A stretch of 12,552 bases of DNA from CBDULX01 sp965368175 (GTDB lineage Bacteria; Pseudomonadota; Gammaproteobacteria; SZUA-229): positions 1-12,552 of the forward strand of contig CBDULX010000088.1 of NCBI GenBank assembly GCA_965368175.1, read 5' to 3'. Positions 6,587 through 12,552 of this stretch are shown here, one piece after another. The notes under the pieces were generated by a model that was given only the letters and a program-made list of their open reading frames with translations, was not told the origin of the DNA and ran no database searches. Position 1 is the first letter of the stretch; each line of letters starts with the position of its first letter. The position numbers and the translations under genes are program-made.

Positions 6587-7657
6587 ATGGCAAAAGCGAC
6601 CATGCGTCAAATGCTGGAGGCTGGAATTCATTTCGGCCATCAGACCCGTTTCTGGAATCCCAAGATGGCAGAGTACATCTTCGGCGATCGAAATAAAATC
6701 CATATTATTAATCTGGAAAAAACCCTGCCCATGTTCAATGATGCGCTGAATGCAATCGGCAAAATAGCATCATCCAATGGCAAAATCCTGTTTGTAGGCA
6801 CTAAGCGTGCGGCCCGTAACACTATCCAGGAAGAAGCCATACGTTCAGGCATGCCTTATGTAAACCACCGCTGGCTGGGTGGTATGTTAACTAACTTCAA
6901 CACTGTACGTCAGTCTATTCGTCGTCTTAAAGATCTGGAACAGATGTCCACTGATGGTACTTTCGAGCGTTTGACCAAAAAAGAAGCACTGAACCGGACC
7001 CGTGAAATGGAAAAACTGGAAAAAACCCTGGGTGGTATTAAAGATATGGGTGGTCTTCCAGATGCAGTATTCGCGATTGATGTCGGTCATGAAAACATTG
7101 CTGTACACGAAGCCAAAGTCCTGGGTATCCCTGTTTTCGGTATTGTGGATACCAATAATTCACCGGATGACGTTGATTATGTCATTCCGGGTAATGACGA
7201 TGCTATCCGTGCTATCAAATTATATGTTGAGGGTGTTGCCGACGCGGTTATTGAAGGCAAGGCAGCTACTATCAATGCTGGTGGTGACGATGAGTACGTG
7301 GAAGTAGACGATGACAACAAGCCAGCCAGGCAAGCAGCGCCCAAGAAAAAGGCCGCTGCAGCAAAGGCAACAGCCAAGAAAGCAGCGCCCAAGAAGAAGG
7401 CCGCTGCTACACAGGCAGCACCTAAAAAGCAAGCTGCTGAGGTAGAAGCTAAAGCTGAAGAGGTTAAGGCTGAAGCGGAAGAAACTAAAGTCGAAGAGCC
7501 TAAAACTGAAGAAGCTGAAGTGAAAGTGGTTAAAGCGAAAGCTAAAACAGTTAAAGCCAAAGCTAAACCTAAAGCTAAAACAGTTAAAGCAAAAGCTAAA
7601 ACTAAAACAGTTAAAGCGAAAGCCAAAACAGTTAAAGCGGAAGAAAGCGAAGACTAA
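6587..7657 (+). CDS. rpsB: 30S ribosomal protein S2 with long Lys/Ala/Glu-rich C-terminal tail
   Basis: S2 is a late-assembling small-subunit protein at the head-body junction and part of the docking site for S1. Residues 1 to about 230 are a normal S2: the MRQMLEAGIHFGHQT start, FVGTKRAAR (69-77), NHRWLGGMLTN (93-103), a coiled-coil hairpin (about 105-150), PVFGIVDTN (182-190) and the IPGNDDA segment (200-206). The whole product is 356 residues against about 241 in E. coli. The excess is a low-complexity tail from about 236: an acidic patch (DDEYVEVDDD), an Ala/Pro/Lys block with repeated AAPKK units (about 250-282), a Glu-rich block (285-312) and a highly basic block of KAKAKTVK-like repeats (about 316-350), ending EESED. 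The tail resembles histone H1-like or AlgP-like basic tails. It is continuous with the S2 frame and ends only 30 bases before tsf. The core call is certain; the role of the tail is unknown. Confidence 0.98.
   Translation: MAKATMRQMLEAGIHFGHQTRFWNPKMAEYIFGDRNKIHIINLEKTLPMFNDALNAIGKIASSNGKILFVGTKRAARNTIQEEAIRSGMPYVNHRWLGGMLTNFNTVRQSIRRLKDLEQMSTDGTFERLTKKEALNRTREMEKLEKTLGGIKDMGGLPDAVFAIDVGHENIAVHEAKVLGIPVFGIVDTNNSPDDVDYVIPGNDDAIRAIKLYVEGVADAVIEGKAATINAGGDDEYVEVDDDNKPARQAAPKKKAAAAKATAKKAAPKKKAAATQAAPKKQAAEVEAKAEEVKAEAEETKVEEPKTEEAEVKVVKAKAKTVKAKAKPKAKTVKAKAKTKTVKAKAKTVKAEESED
7529..7640 (+). repeat. In-frame degenerate repeats encoding the S2 basic tail
   Basis: The segment GTTAAAGC recurs at 7529, 7550, 7583, 7610 and 7631. 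Spacings are 21, 33, 27 and 21 bases, all multiples of three, with AAAGCTAAAACA-like sequence between copies. An earlier block (about 7333-7435) holds related CAGCGCCCAAGAA-type copies encoding AAPKK. The spacing keeps the reading frame open, as expected of a coding repeat that can expand or contract. Confidence 0.85.
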
Positions 7658-7687
7658 GTATCAGGTACAGAATTTAATAGGTGAGCT

Positions 7688-8569
7688 ATGCAAATTACAG
7701 CAGCTATGGTTAAAGAACTGCGTGAACGTACAGGTTCAGGCATGATGGAATGTAAAAAAGCGCTGCAGGAAACCAATGGTGATATCGAGAAGGCCATTGA
7801 TGATATGCGCAAATCGGGTCTGGCCAAGGCTGATAAAAAGGCCGGTCGTACTGCGGCAGAAGGTCTGGTGGTTATTGAAATCAGTGATGACAATAAACAG
7901 GCCGCTATTGTCGAAGTTAACTGTGAAACTGACTTTGTTTCCGGTGGTGATGATTTCAGGGCGTTTGCAACAGCAGTTGCAAAACGTATCCTGAACGACT
8001 CTCCAGCAGATCTGGAAACCCTCATGGCGATGCCACTGGAAGACGGGGGAAATAGTATTGAGCAGACTCGTCAGGAAATGGTCGCCAGGATTGGTGAAAA
8101 TATCCAGGTTCGTCGATTTGAGCGTGTATCCACAGATGCCGCCTACGGTTCATACCTGCACGGTGTGCGCATGGGTGTTCTGGTTGAAATGGAAAATGCT
8201 AATGATGAGCTGATCAAAGACATTGCTATGCACATTGCAGCCAGTAAGCCAGTGTGTGTGAATGAAGATCAGGTTCCTGCTGAAATTCTGGAAAAAGAAA
8301 AAGAAATTCTGATTGCCCAGGCTAAAGAAAGCGGCAAGCCAGATGAAATCATCGAGAAAATGATTGCTGGCCGTATACGCAAATATCTGGCTGAAATCAC
8401 TTTACTGGGTCAGCCTTTTGTGAAAGATCCTGACCAGACCGTAGAAAAACTGTTGAAAGGTGCAGGCGCTACCGTGAGGAGTTTCTTCCGATTTGAGGTT
8501 GGTGAAGGCATTGAAAAGAAACAGGAAAACTTTGCCGATGAAGTAATGGCTCAGATTAGCGGCAGTTAA
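7688..8569 (+). CDS. tsf: Translation elongation factor Ts
   Basis: EF-Ts is the guanine-nucleotide exchange factor that releases GDP from EF-Tu. The 293-residue product is close to the family length (283 in E. coli). It starts with the UBA-like N-terminal domain bearing VKELRERTGSGMMECKKAL (8-26). The EF-Tu-contacting TDFV motif follows at 81-84, then core subdomains and a coiled-coil-like region (about 180-230). The ATG at 7688 follows the purine-rich AGGTGAG (7679-7685) at short spacing. The 30-base gap after rpsB has no terminator, so rpsB and tsf are co-transcribed as in other bacteria. A strong terminator follows the gene. Confidence 0.98.
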   Translation: MQITAAMVKELRERTGSGMMECKKALQETNGDIEKAIDDMRKSGLAKADKKAGRTAAEGLVVIEISDDNKQAAIVEVNCETDFVSGGDDFRAFATAVAKRILNDSPADLETLMAMPLEDGGNSIEQTRQEMVARIGENIQVRRFERVSTDAAYGSYLHGVRMGVLVEMENANDELIKDIAMHIAASKPVCVNEDQVPAEILEKEKEILIAQAKESGKPDEIIEKMIAGRIRKYLAEITLLGQPFVKDPDQTVEKLLKGAGATVRSFFRFEVGEGIEKKQENFADEVMAQISGS

Positions 8570-8590
8570 TTTTGACAAATTGCTGATTAA

Positions 8591-8626
8591 CACAAAAAAC
8601 CGGGACTTCTTTCCCGGTTTTTTGTG
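8591..8626. terminator. Bidirectional Rho-independent terminator after tsf
   Basis: CACAAAAAACCGGG (8591-8604) pairs perfectly with CCCGGTTTTTTGTG (8613-8626), and A8605-T8612 adds a fifteenth pair around a six-base loop. The CCGGG core is flanked by six T on the 3' side and six A on the 5' side, so it can act in both directions. It separates the rpsB-tsf operon from pyrH. Confidence 0.93.
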
Positions 8627-8632
8627 TCTGCT

Positions 8633-8656
8633 CCTGATAGGCTGCAGATTATCAGG
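8633..8656. repeat. Inverted repeat in the pyrH upstream region
   Basis: CCTGATA (8633-8639) and TATCAGG (8650-8656) form a perfect seven-pair stem around a ten-base loop holding CTGCAG. No U-tract follows, so it is not an ordinary terminator on the plus strand. The eight-base sequence GGCTGCAG at 8640-8647 recurs at 8689-8696. It could be an operator, an mRNA leader structure or chance. Confidence 0.5.
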
Positions 8657-8698
8657 GCAAAAAAGCAATTTGCCAGTCGCCATTAGTCGGCTGCAGTG

Positions 8699-8704
8699 TA
8701 AAAT
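8699..8704 (+). promoter_or_regulatory. Possible -10 box for pyrH operon
   Basis: A promoter is expected between the terminator and pyrH. TAAAAT here matches five of six -10 bases, 37 bases before the start codon, but no -35 lies at normal spacing. The nearest good one, TTGCCA at 8670-8675, is 23 bases away. CATAAT at 8722-8727 is an alternative. Weak call. Confidence 0.25.
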
Positions 8705-8741
8705 AAACGATTTGATACCTACATAATAAAAAGTAACGATT

Positions 8742-9476
8742 ATGACGCAACAAACCCCGCTATATAAACGTGTTTTAGTCAAGATCAGTGGAGAAGCACT
8801 GATGGGTGATATGGATCACGGCATCGATATAACCGTGCTAACCAGGGTCGCAAAGGAATTAAATGCCATCGTTGATCTGGGAGTGGAAGTTGGCATCGTC
8901 ATTGGTGCGGGTAATATTTTCCGTGGTAAAGGTCTGGCTGATGCCGGTATGGATCGGGTCACCGGTGACCATATGGGAATGCTGGGAACGGTAATGAACT
9001 GCCTGGCGCTGCAGGATGCCCTGGAGCATTGTGGGGCTACCTGTCGAGTGATGTCAGCGTTGAGTATTCACCAGGTTTGCGAAGATTATGTGCGGCGTCG
9101 TGCTATTCGTCATCTGGAAAAAGGCCGGGTGGTGTTATTCGGTGCCGGAACCGGTAATCCTTTTTTCACTACTGACAGTGCCGGCAGTTTGCGCGCTATT
9201 GAAATTGGTGCTGATGTGCTCATTAAAGCGACTAAAGTGGATGGTGTGTATGATTCGGATCCGCTGCTTAACCCGGGTGCGAAACGTTATCACACACTCA
9301 GCTATGATGAAGTGCTGCACAAAAATCTGGCGGTAATGGATGCCACTGCCATAGTCCTTTGTAAAGAACAGGCTATGCCATTGAGAATTTTTAATCTCAA
9401 TAATGAAGGTGACCTGACCCAAACTGTACTGGATACTTCGATAGGTACCTCTGTAATACCAGGAGATAAAGCATGA
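8742..9476 (+). CDS. pyrH: Uridylate (UMP) kinase
   Basis: PyrH is the hexameric bacterial UMP kinase of the amino-acid-kinase fold. It makes UDP from UMP and ATP for pyrimidine nucleotide synthesis, and is activated by GTP and inhibited by UTP. The 244-residue product has the family length and motifs: KISGEAL (14-20) for phosphate binding, GAGNIFRG (55-62), DHMGMLGTVMN (76-86), GTGNPFFTTDSA (136-147) for UMP/ATP binding, and KATKVDGVYDSDP (162-174). The ATG at 8742 matches the usual N-terminus, although the upstream sequence is AT-rich and lacks a clear Shine-Dalgarno. It is the first gene of a second operon after the terminator and overlaps frr by four bases (ATGA). Confidence 0.98.
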   Translation: MTQQTPLYKRVLVKISGEALMGDMDHGIDITVLTRVAKELNAIVDLGVEVGIVIGAGNIFRGKGLADAGMDRVTGDHMGMLGTVMNCLALQDALEHCGATCRVMSALSIHQVCEDYVRRRAIRHLEKGRVVLFGAGTGNPFFTTDSAGSLRAIEIGADVLIKATKVDGVYDSDPLLNPGAKRYHTLSYDEVLHKNLAVMDATAIVLCKEQAMPLRIFNLNNEGDLTQTVLDTSIGTSVIPGDKA

Positions 9477-10030
9477 TAAAAGAAATCCAAAAAGATGCCG
9501 AATCGCGCATGAAGAAAAGCCTGGATGCCTTGCATACTGATTTGGCAAAAATCCGTACTGGCCGTGCGCACCCCAGTTTACTTGATCATGTGATGGTCGA
9601 TTACTACGGCTCTCCCACCCCGATCAAACAGATGGCCAATGTAGTGGTGGAAGATTCCCGTACACTGGCGGTAACGCCCTGGGAAAAGAATCTGGTAAAG
9701 GCGGTGGAAAAAGCCATTATGACAGCAGACCTGGGTTTGAATCCGGCTACTCAGGGCGCGGTTATTCGTGTGCCTATGCCAGCATTAACAGAAGAGCGTC
9801 GCAGGGATCTGGTACGAGTTGTTAAGCAGGAAGGTGAAAACACCAGAGTGGCGGTACGTAATATACGCCGTGATGCCAACAGTGATTTTAAAGAATTGCT
9901 GAAAGAAAAAGAAATCTCGGAAGACGAAGCGCGTAAGGCCGAAGATGATATCCAGAAGCTGACCGATAAGTATATTGCCCAGGTGGATGCTTCACTGGCG
10001 AATAAAGAAAAGGAAATGATGGAAGTTTAA
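9473..10030 (+). CDS. frr: Ribosome recycling factor
   Basis: RRF, with EF-G, splits the post-termination ribosome from mRNA. The product is 185 residues, the normal length for this near-tRNA-shaped protein. Visible are the helical start with KIRTGRAHPSLL (26-37), the beta domain around VDYYGSPTPIKQMANV (42-57), and the long C-terminal three-helix region with RRDLVRVVKQEGENTRVAVR (109-128). The start overlaps the pyrH stop (ATGA) and has a strong AGGAG (9461-9465) seven bases upstream, so it is both coupled and independently initiated. Confidence 0.98.
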   Translation: MIKEIQKDAESRMKKSLDALHTDLAKIRTGRAHPSLLDHVMVDYYGSPTPIKQMANVVVEDSRTLAVTPWEKNLVKAVEKAIMTADLGLNPATQGAVIRVPMPALTEERRRDLVRVVKQEGENTRVAVRNIRRDANSDFKELLKEKEISEDEARKAEDDIQKLTDKYIAQVDASLANKEKEMMEV

Positions 10031-10042
10031 CGGCAAAAGCAG

Positions 10043-10810
10043 ATGAAGGTTACCTCAATAGACACAATCAGGGGGCAAGAACAGCTGCTTCCAGTGCACA
10101 TCGCAATCGTTATGGATGGTAATGGCCGCTGGGCGAGAAAACGTCTGTTGCCGCGAACTGCCGGACATAAGGCAGGGGTTAAATCCACCCGTAAAGTGGT
10201 AGAGCTGTGTGTGTCCCGTGGTATTAATGTGTTGACCCTGTTTGCATTCAGTAGTGAGAACTGGAAACGTCCCGAGCAGGAAGTTAGCAGTCTGATGGAG
10301 CTATTTATCAGTACCCTGCAGTCAGAAATCCAGTCACTGCATAAACAGAAGGTTCGTGTTCGTTTCATCGGTAATTGTGCTGCATTTTCCGGGAAGTTAC
10401 AGGACAGGATGGCACAGGCAGAAACCCTGACTGCGGATAATACGGGTCTGCAATTGAATATAGCGGTGAACTACGGTGGTCGCTGGGATATCGCCCAGGC
10501 CTGTCAGGCTATGGCTCAGCAGGTACTGGACCAGAAGCTGCTGGTGGCGGATATTAATGCAGAACTGGTTGATAGGCATCTATCTCTGGCGGAGCTACCC
10601 GATCCAGATCTGTTTATTCGTACCGGTGGTGAGCGCAGGATCAGCAATTTTCTGATATGGCAACTGGCCTATACCGAGCTTTATTTTTGCGATGAGCTCT
10701 GGCCAGAATTCAATGAACAGGCATTCGATCAGGCCATCGAATGGTTTGCTGGACGTCAGCGACGTTTTGGGCAAACCGGTGAGCAGGTCGAAACCAAAAA
10801 CCACGGTTAG
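10043..10810 (+). CDS. uppS: Undecaprenyl diphosphate synthase (cis-prenyltransferase)
   Basis: UppS extends farnesyl diphosphate with eight isopentenyl units to C55 undecaprenyl diphosphate, the lipid carrier for peptidoglycan and O-antigen. The 255-residue product carries the conserved regions: HIAIVMDGNGRWA (19-31, catalytic Asp25), AGHKAG (40-45), TLFAFSSENWKRP (65-77), and DLFIRTGGERRISNFLIWQ (189-207) with Glu212 for Mg/IPP binding. It starts 12 bases after frr with no recognisable Shine-Dalgarno, suggesting translation coupled to frr. Its substrate comes from the MEP pathway, whose dxr gene lies two genes downstream. Confidence 0.97.
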   Translation: MKVTSIDTIRGQEQLLPVHIAIVMDGNGRWARKRLLPRTAGHKAGVKSTRKVVELCVSRGINVLTLFAFSSENWKRPEQEVSSLMELFISTLQSEIQSLHKQKVRVRFIGNCAAFSGKLQDRMAQAETLTADNTGLQLNIAVNYGGRWDIAQACQAMAQQVLDQKLLVADINAELVDRHLSLAELPDPDLFIRTGGERRISNFLIWQLAYTELYFCDELWPEFNEQAFDQAIEWFAGRQRRFGQTGEQVETKNHG

Positions 10811-10815
10811 ATTAC

Positions 10816-11637
10816 ATGCCTTACAAGCGAATACTCACAGCACTTCCCCTGGCTATACTGGCTGTCTGGTTCATTTTCACTCAGTCAACCCAGGTTATGC
10901 TATATGCGATGCTGGTGATCAATCTAGTTGCCGGCTGGGAGTGGGCACGTTTATCCGGTATCCGTATGCCCATGCTGCGTGTCGCCTATGCCTTACTGAT
11001 TGCTGCCAGCAGCTACGGACTATACTGGGTACAGCAGCAGTGGTCAGTTTTCACAGCAGTAATGTCTTTTTCCGTGATTCTATGGATATTAATTATTTAT
11101 CGCATGTCCACCCGGGATCCTGCAGTCGTTAGTGAAACTTTATCCCCGTTAAAAGTTATATTCGGCTTCTTTACCTTACTGCCACCGTTACTGGCGTTGT
11201 TATTTTTACATCAGCAGCCTCAGGGGGCGTACTGGATGCTGTATGTGGTGAGCATCGTCTGGGTAGCGGATACCGGGGCTTATATTGTCGGTAAAACCTT
11301 CGGTAAGGTGAAACTGGTGCCTAAGCTGAGTCCGGGCAAAACCCGGGAAGGCCTGTATGGAGCAGTACTGACGACCTCCTTGTACAGTGTGGCTGCGGCC
11401 GTGTTCTTTGAGCTCACCCTGATTCAGACCTTTTTGTTACTGATTATCAGTTTCTTTGGCACATTGCTGTCTATCGCGGGTGATCTATTTATCAGCCTGT
11501 TGAAACGGGAGCAGGGCGTTAAAGATACGGGTGTGATTTTGCCAGGACATGGTGGTGTGCTGGACAGGATCGACAGTATTACCTCGGCGGCTCCGTTTTT
11601 TGCCATTCTATTGAATAGCGTCATTTTTAATGTCTGA
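10816..11637 (+). CDS. cdsA: Phosphatidate cytidylyltransferase (CDP-diacylglycerol synthase)
   Basis: CdsA makes CDP-diacylglycerol from phosphatidic acid and CTP, the branch point to all phospholipids, in the inner membrane. The 273-residue product is mostly hydrophobic, with about eight transmembrane stretches (for example 5-21, 27-46, 56-72, 78-95, 113-131, 139-158, 184-204 and 206-222). The C-terminal family signature is complete: S227, KR at 230-231, KD at 236-237, HGG at 245-247, and DRID at 250-253. ADTGAYIVGK (151-160) and LSPGKTREG (171-179) are further conserved segments. It begins five bases after uppS without a clear ribosome site and overlaps dxr by eight bases, consistent with coupled translation. 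Confidence 0.97.
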   Translation: MPYKRILTALPLAILAVWFIFTQSTQVMLYAMLVINLVAGWEWARLSGIRMPMLRVAYALLIAASSYGLYWVQQQWSVFTAVMSFSVILWILIIYRMSTRDPAVVSETLSPLKVIFGFFTLLPPLLALLFLHQQPQGAYWMLYVVSIVWVADTGAYIVGKTFGKVKLVPKLSPGKTREGLYGAVLTTSLYSVAAAVFFELTLIQTFLLLIISFFGTLLSIAGDLFISLLKREQGVKDTGVILPGHGGVLDRIDSITSAAPFFAILLNSVIFNV

Positions 11638-12552
11638 TTTAAAAGGCATCACCATTCTGGGCGCAACCGGCACCATTGGTGTGAATACACTGGACGTAAT
11701 CGCTCGCCATCCTGATCGGTACCGGGTCGTTGCTTTAACAGCCAATACCGGTGTCGACAAGTTATTTGAACAGTGTCTGGCATTCAAACCTGAGTACGCG
11801 GCCATGAATGATGCCGATTCGGCGGAGCAACTGCAGCAGAAGTTGAACTCCGCCGCTTGTGAGGTTCAGGTATTAAGTGGTATCGAAGGTCTGGAGCAGG
11901 TGGCGTCCCTGCCACAAACCGATTATGTTATGGCGGCTATAGTCGGGGCTGCTGGTTTATTGCCAACTCTGGCGGCTGCGCGGGCGGGGAAGCGGGTCCT
12001 TCTGGCGAATAAGGAGGCCCTGGTCATGTCGGGTGATCTGTTCATGGCAGAAATTCGCAACCACCAGGCCGAATTGTTGCCTATCGATTCAGAACACAAT
12101 GCCATATTTCAGTGTATGCCCGGTGATTTTGCGCGCGGCCTTGCCGAAACCGGTGTCGAGCAAATTTTGCTGACAGCCAGTGGTGGTCCCTTTCGCACAA
12201 AACCCCTGGATGAACTGAGTAGAGTTACTCCGGATCAGGCCGTGGCTCACCCCAACTGGGTCATGGGCCGCAAAATATCAGTGGATTCCGCCACCATGAT
12301 GAATAAAGGTCTGGAAGTGATAGAAGCCTGCTGGTTGTTTAATACCAGCCACCACAAGGTGCAGGTGGTCATACATCCGCAGAGCGTCATCCACTCCATG
12401 GTACGTTATAACGATGGCTCGGTACTGGCACAGATGGGCAATCCAGATATGCGCACACCCATTGCCCATGCCATGGCCTGGCCTGAGAGAATAGAGTCCG
12501 GTGTTGAACCTCTGGATATTTTCGAGGTCGCAAAGCTTGAATTTGAACAACC
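11630..12552 (+). CDS. dxr: 1-deoxy-D-xylulose 5-phosphate reductoisomerase, partial (right edge)
   Basis: Dxr (IspC) converts DXP to 2-C-methyl-D-erythritol 4-phosphate with NADPH, the first committed step of the MEP isoprenoid pathway. The ATG at 11630 overlaps the cdsA stop by eight bases, and the frame stays open to the window end (307 codons plus two bases of about 395-400), so the C-terminus is missing. I translated it by hand. Visible are the NADPH motif GATGTIG (11-17), LLANKEALVMSG, LPIDSEHNAIFQC with metal ligands Asp153 and Glu155, TASGGPF, and HPNWVMGRKISVDSATMMNK with Asn225, Lys226 and Glu229 at the active site. The dinucleotide motif differs slightly from the common GSTGSIG. 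There is no good Shine-Dalgarno; translation probably depends on cdsA. The supply of C5 units fits its place beside uppS. Confidence 0.97.
   Translation, partial: MSDLKGITILGATGTIGVNTLDVIARHPDRYRVVALTANTGVDKLFEQCLAFKPEYAAMNDADSAEQLQQKLNSAACEVQVLSGIEGLEQVASLPQTDYVMAAIVGAAGLLPTLAAARAGKRVLLANKEALVMSGDLFMAEIRNHQAELLPIDSEHNAIFQCMPGDFARGLAETGVEQILLTASGGPFRTKPLDELSRVTPDQAVAHPNWVMGRKISVDSATMMNKGLEVIEACWLFNTSHHKVQVVIHPQSVIHSMVRYNDGSVLAQMGNPDMRTPIAHAMAWPERIESGVEPLDIFEVAKLEFEQ

Noticed and set aside
7177..7626. 149-codon hydrophobic open frame on the minus strand
   Set aside because: It is antisense to the rpsB tail. The Ala/Leu/Phe-rich low complexity is simply the reverse of Lys/Ala repeats and does not indicate a membrane protein.
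7654..8025. 123-codon open frame on the minus strand
   Set aside because: Antisense to tsf, with no family features.
8670..8704. TTGCCA and TAAAAT as a paired pyrH promoter
   Set aside because: The spacer is 23 bases, too long for ordinary sigma70 recognition.

Overview
The window looks like chromosomal core sequence from a non-enteric gammaproteobacterium of moderate G+C. The evidence is the divergent pair map-glnD / rpsB-tsf-pyrH-frr, followed by uppS-cdsA-dxr. That last order matches what I recall for Pseudomonas-like genomes, whereas E. coli has dxr before uppS. I cannot name a genus from the sequence. No mobile element, CRISPR array, tRNA or rRNA is visible.

Left part, minus strand (77-2727): a two-gene unit of unknown function. 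It encodes an exported, C-terminally membrane-anchored von Willebrand A (VWA) protein with an intact metal site, then a membrane-anchored coiled-coil protein that starts at the VWA stop codon. This is the least explained part of the window. The 77-1270 gene looks AT-richer by eye than the housekeeping genes (not measured).

Middle, minus strand (2881-6324): map (methionine aminopeptidase) and then glnD (PII uridylyltransferase / uridylyl-removing enzyme), 18 bases apart and probably co-transcribed leftward.

Divergent control region (6325-6586): a strong rpsB promoter with an extended -10 and a GC-rich discriminator. It is followed by a structured leader of about 155 nt in which the rpsB Shine-Dalgarno can be paired away, consistent with S2 autoregulation.

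Right part, plus strand: rpsB-tsf form one translation operon closed by a strong bidirectional Rho-independent terminator (8591-8626). pyrH-frr-uppS-cdsA-dxr then form a tightly packed second operon with overlaps or gaps of 12 bases or less. It joins UMP phosphorylation, ribosome recycling, undecaprenyl diphosphate synthesis, CDP-diacylglycerol synthesis and the MEP isoprenoid pathway, so it serves translation and envelope growth together. dxr runs off the right edge.

The clearest departures from a textbook locus are: an S2 protein with a low-complexity Lys/Ala/Glu tail of about 120 residues that resembles histone H1-type tails; the VWA/coiled-coil pair next to glnD; a duplicated Cys-containing module inside the coiled-coil protein; and mutually exclusive pairings in the rpsB leader.
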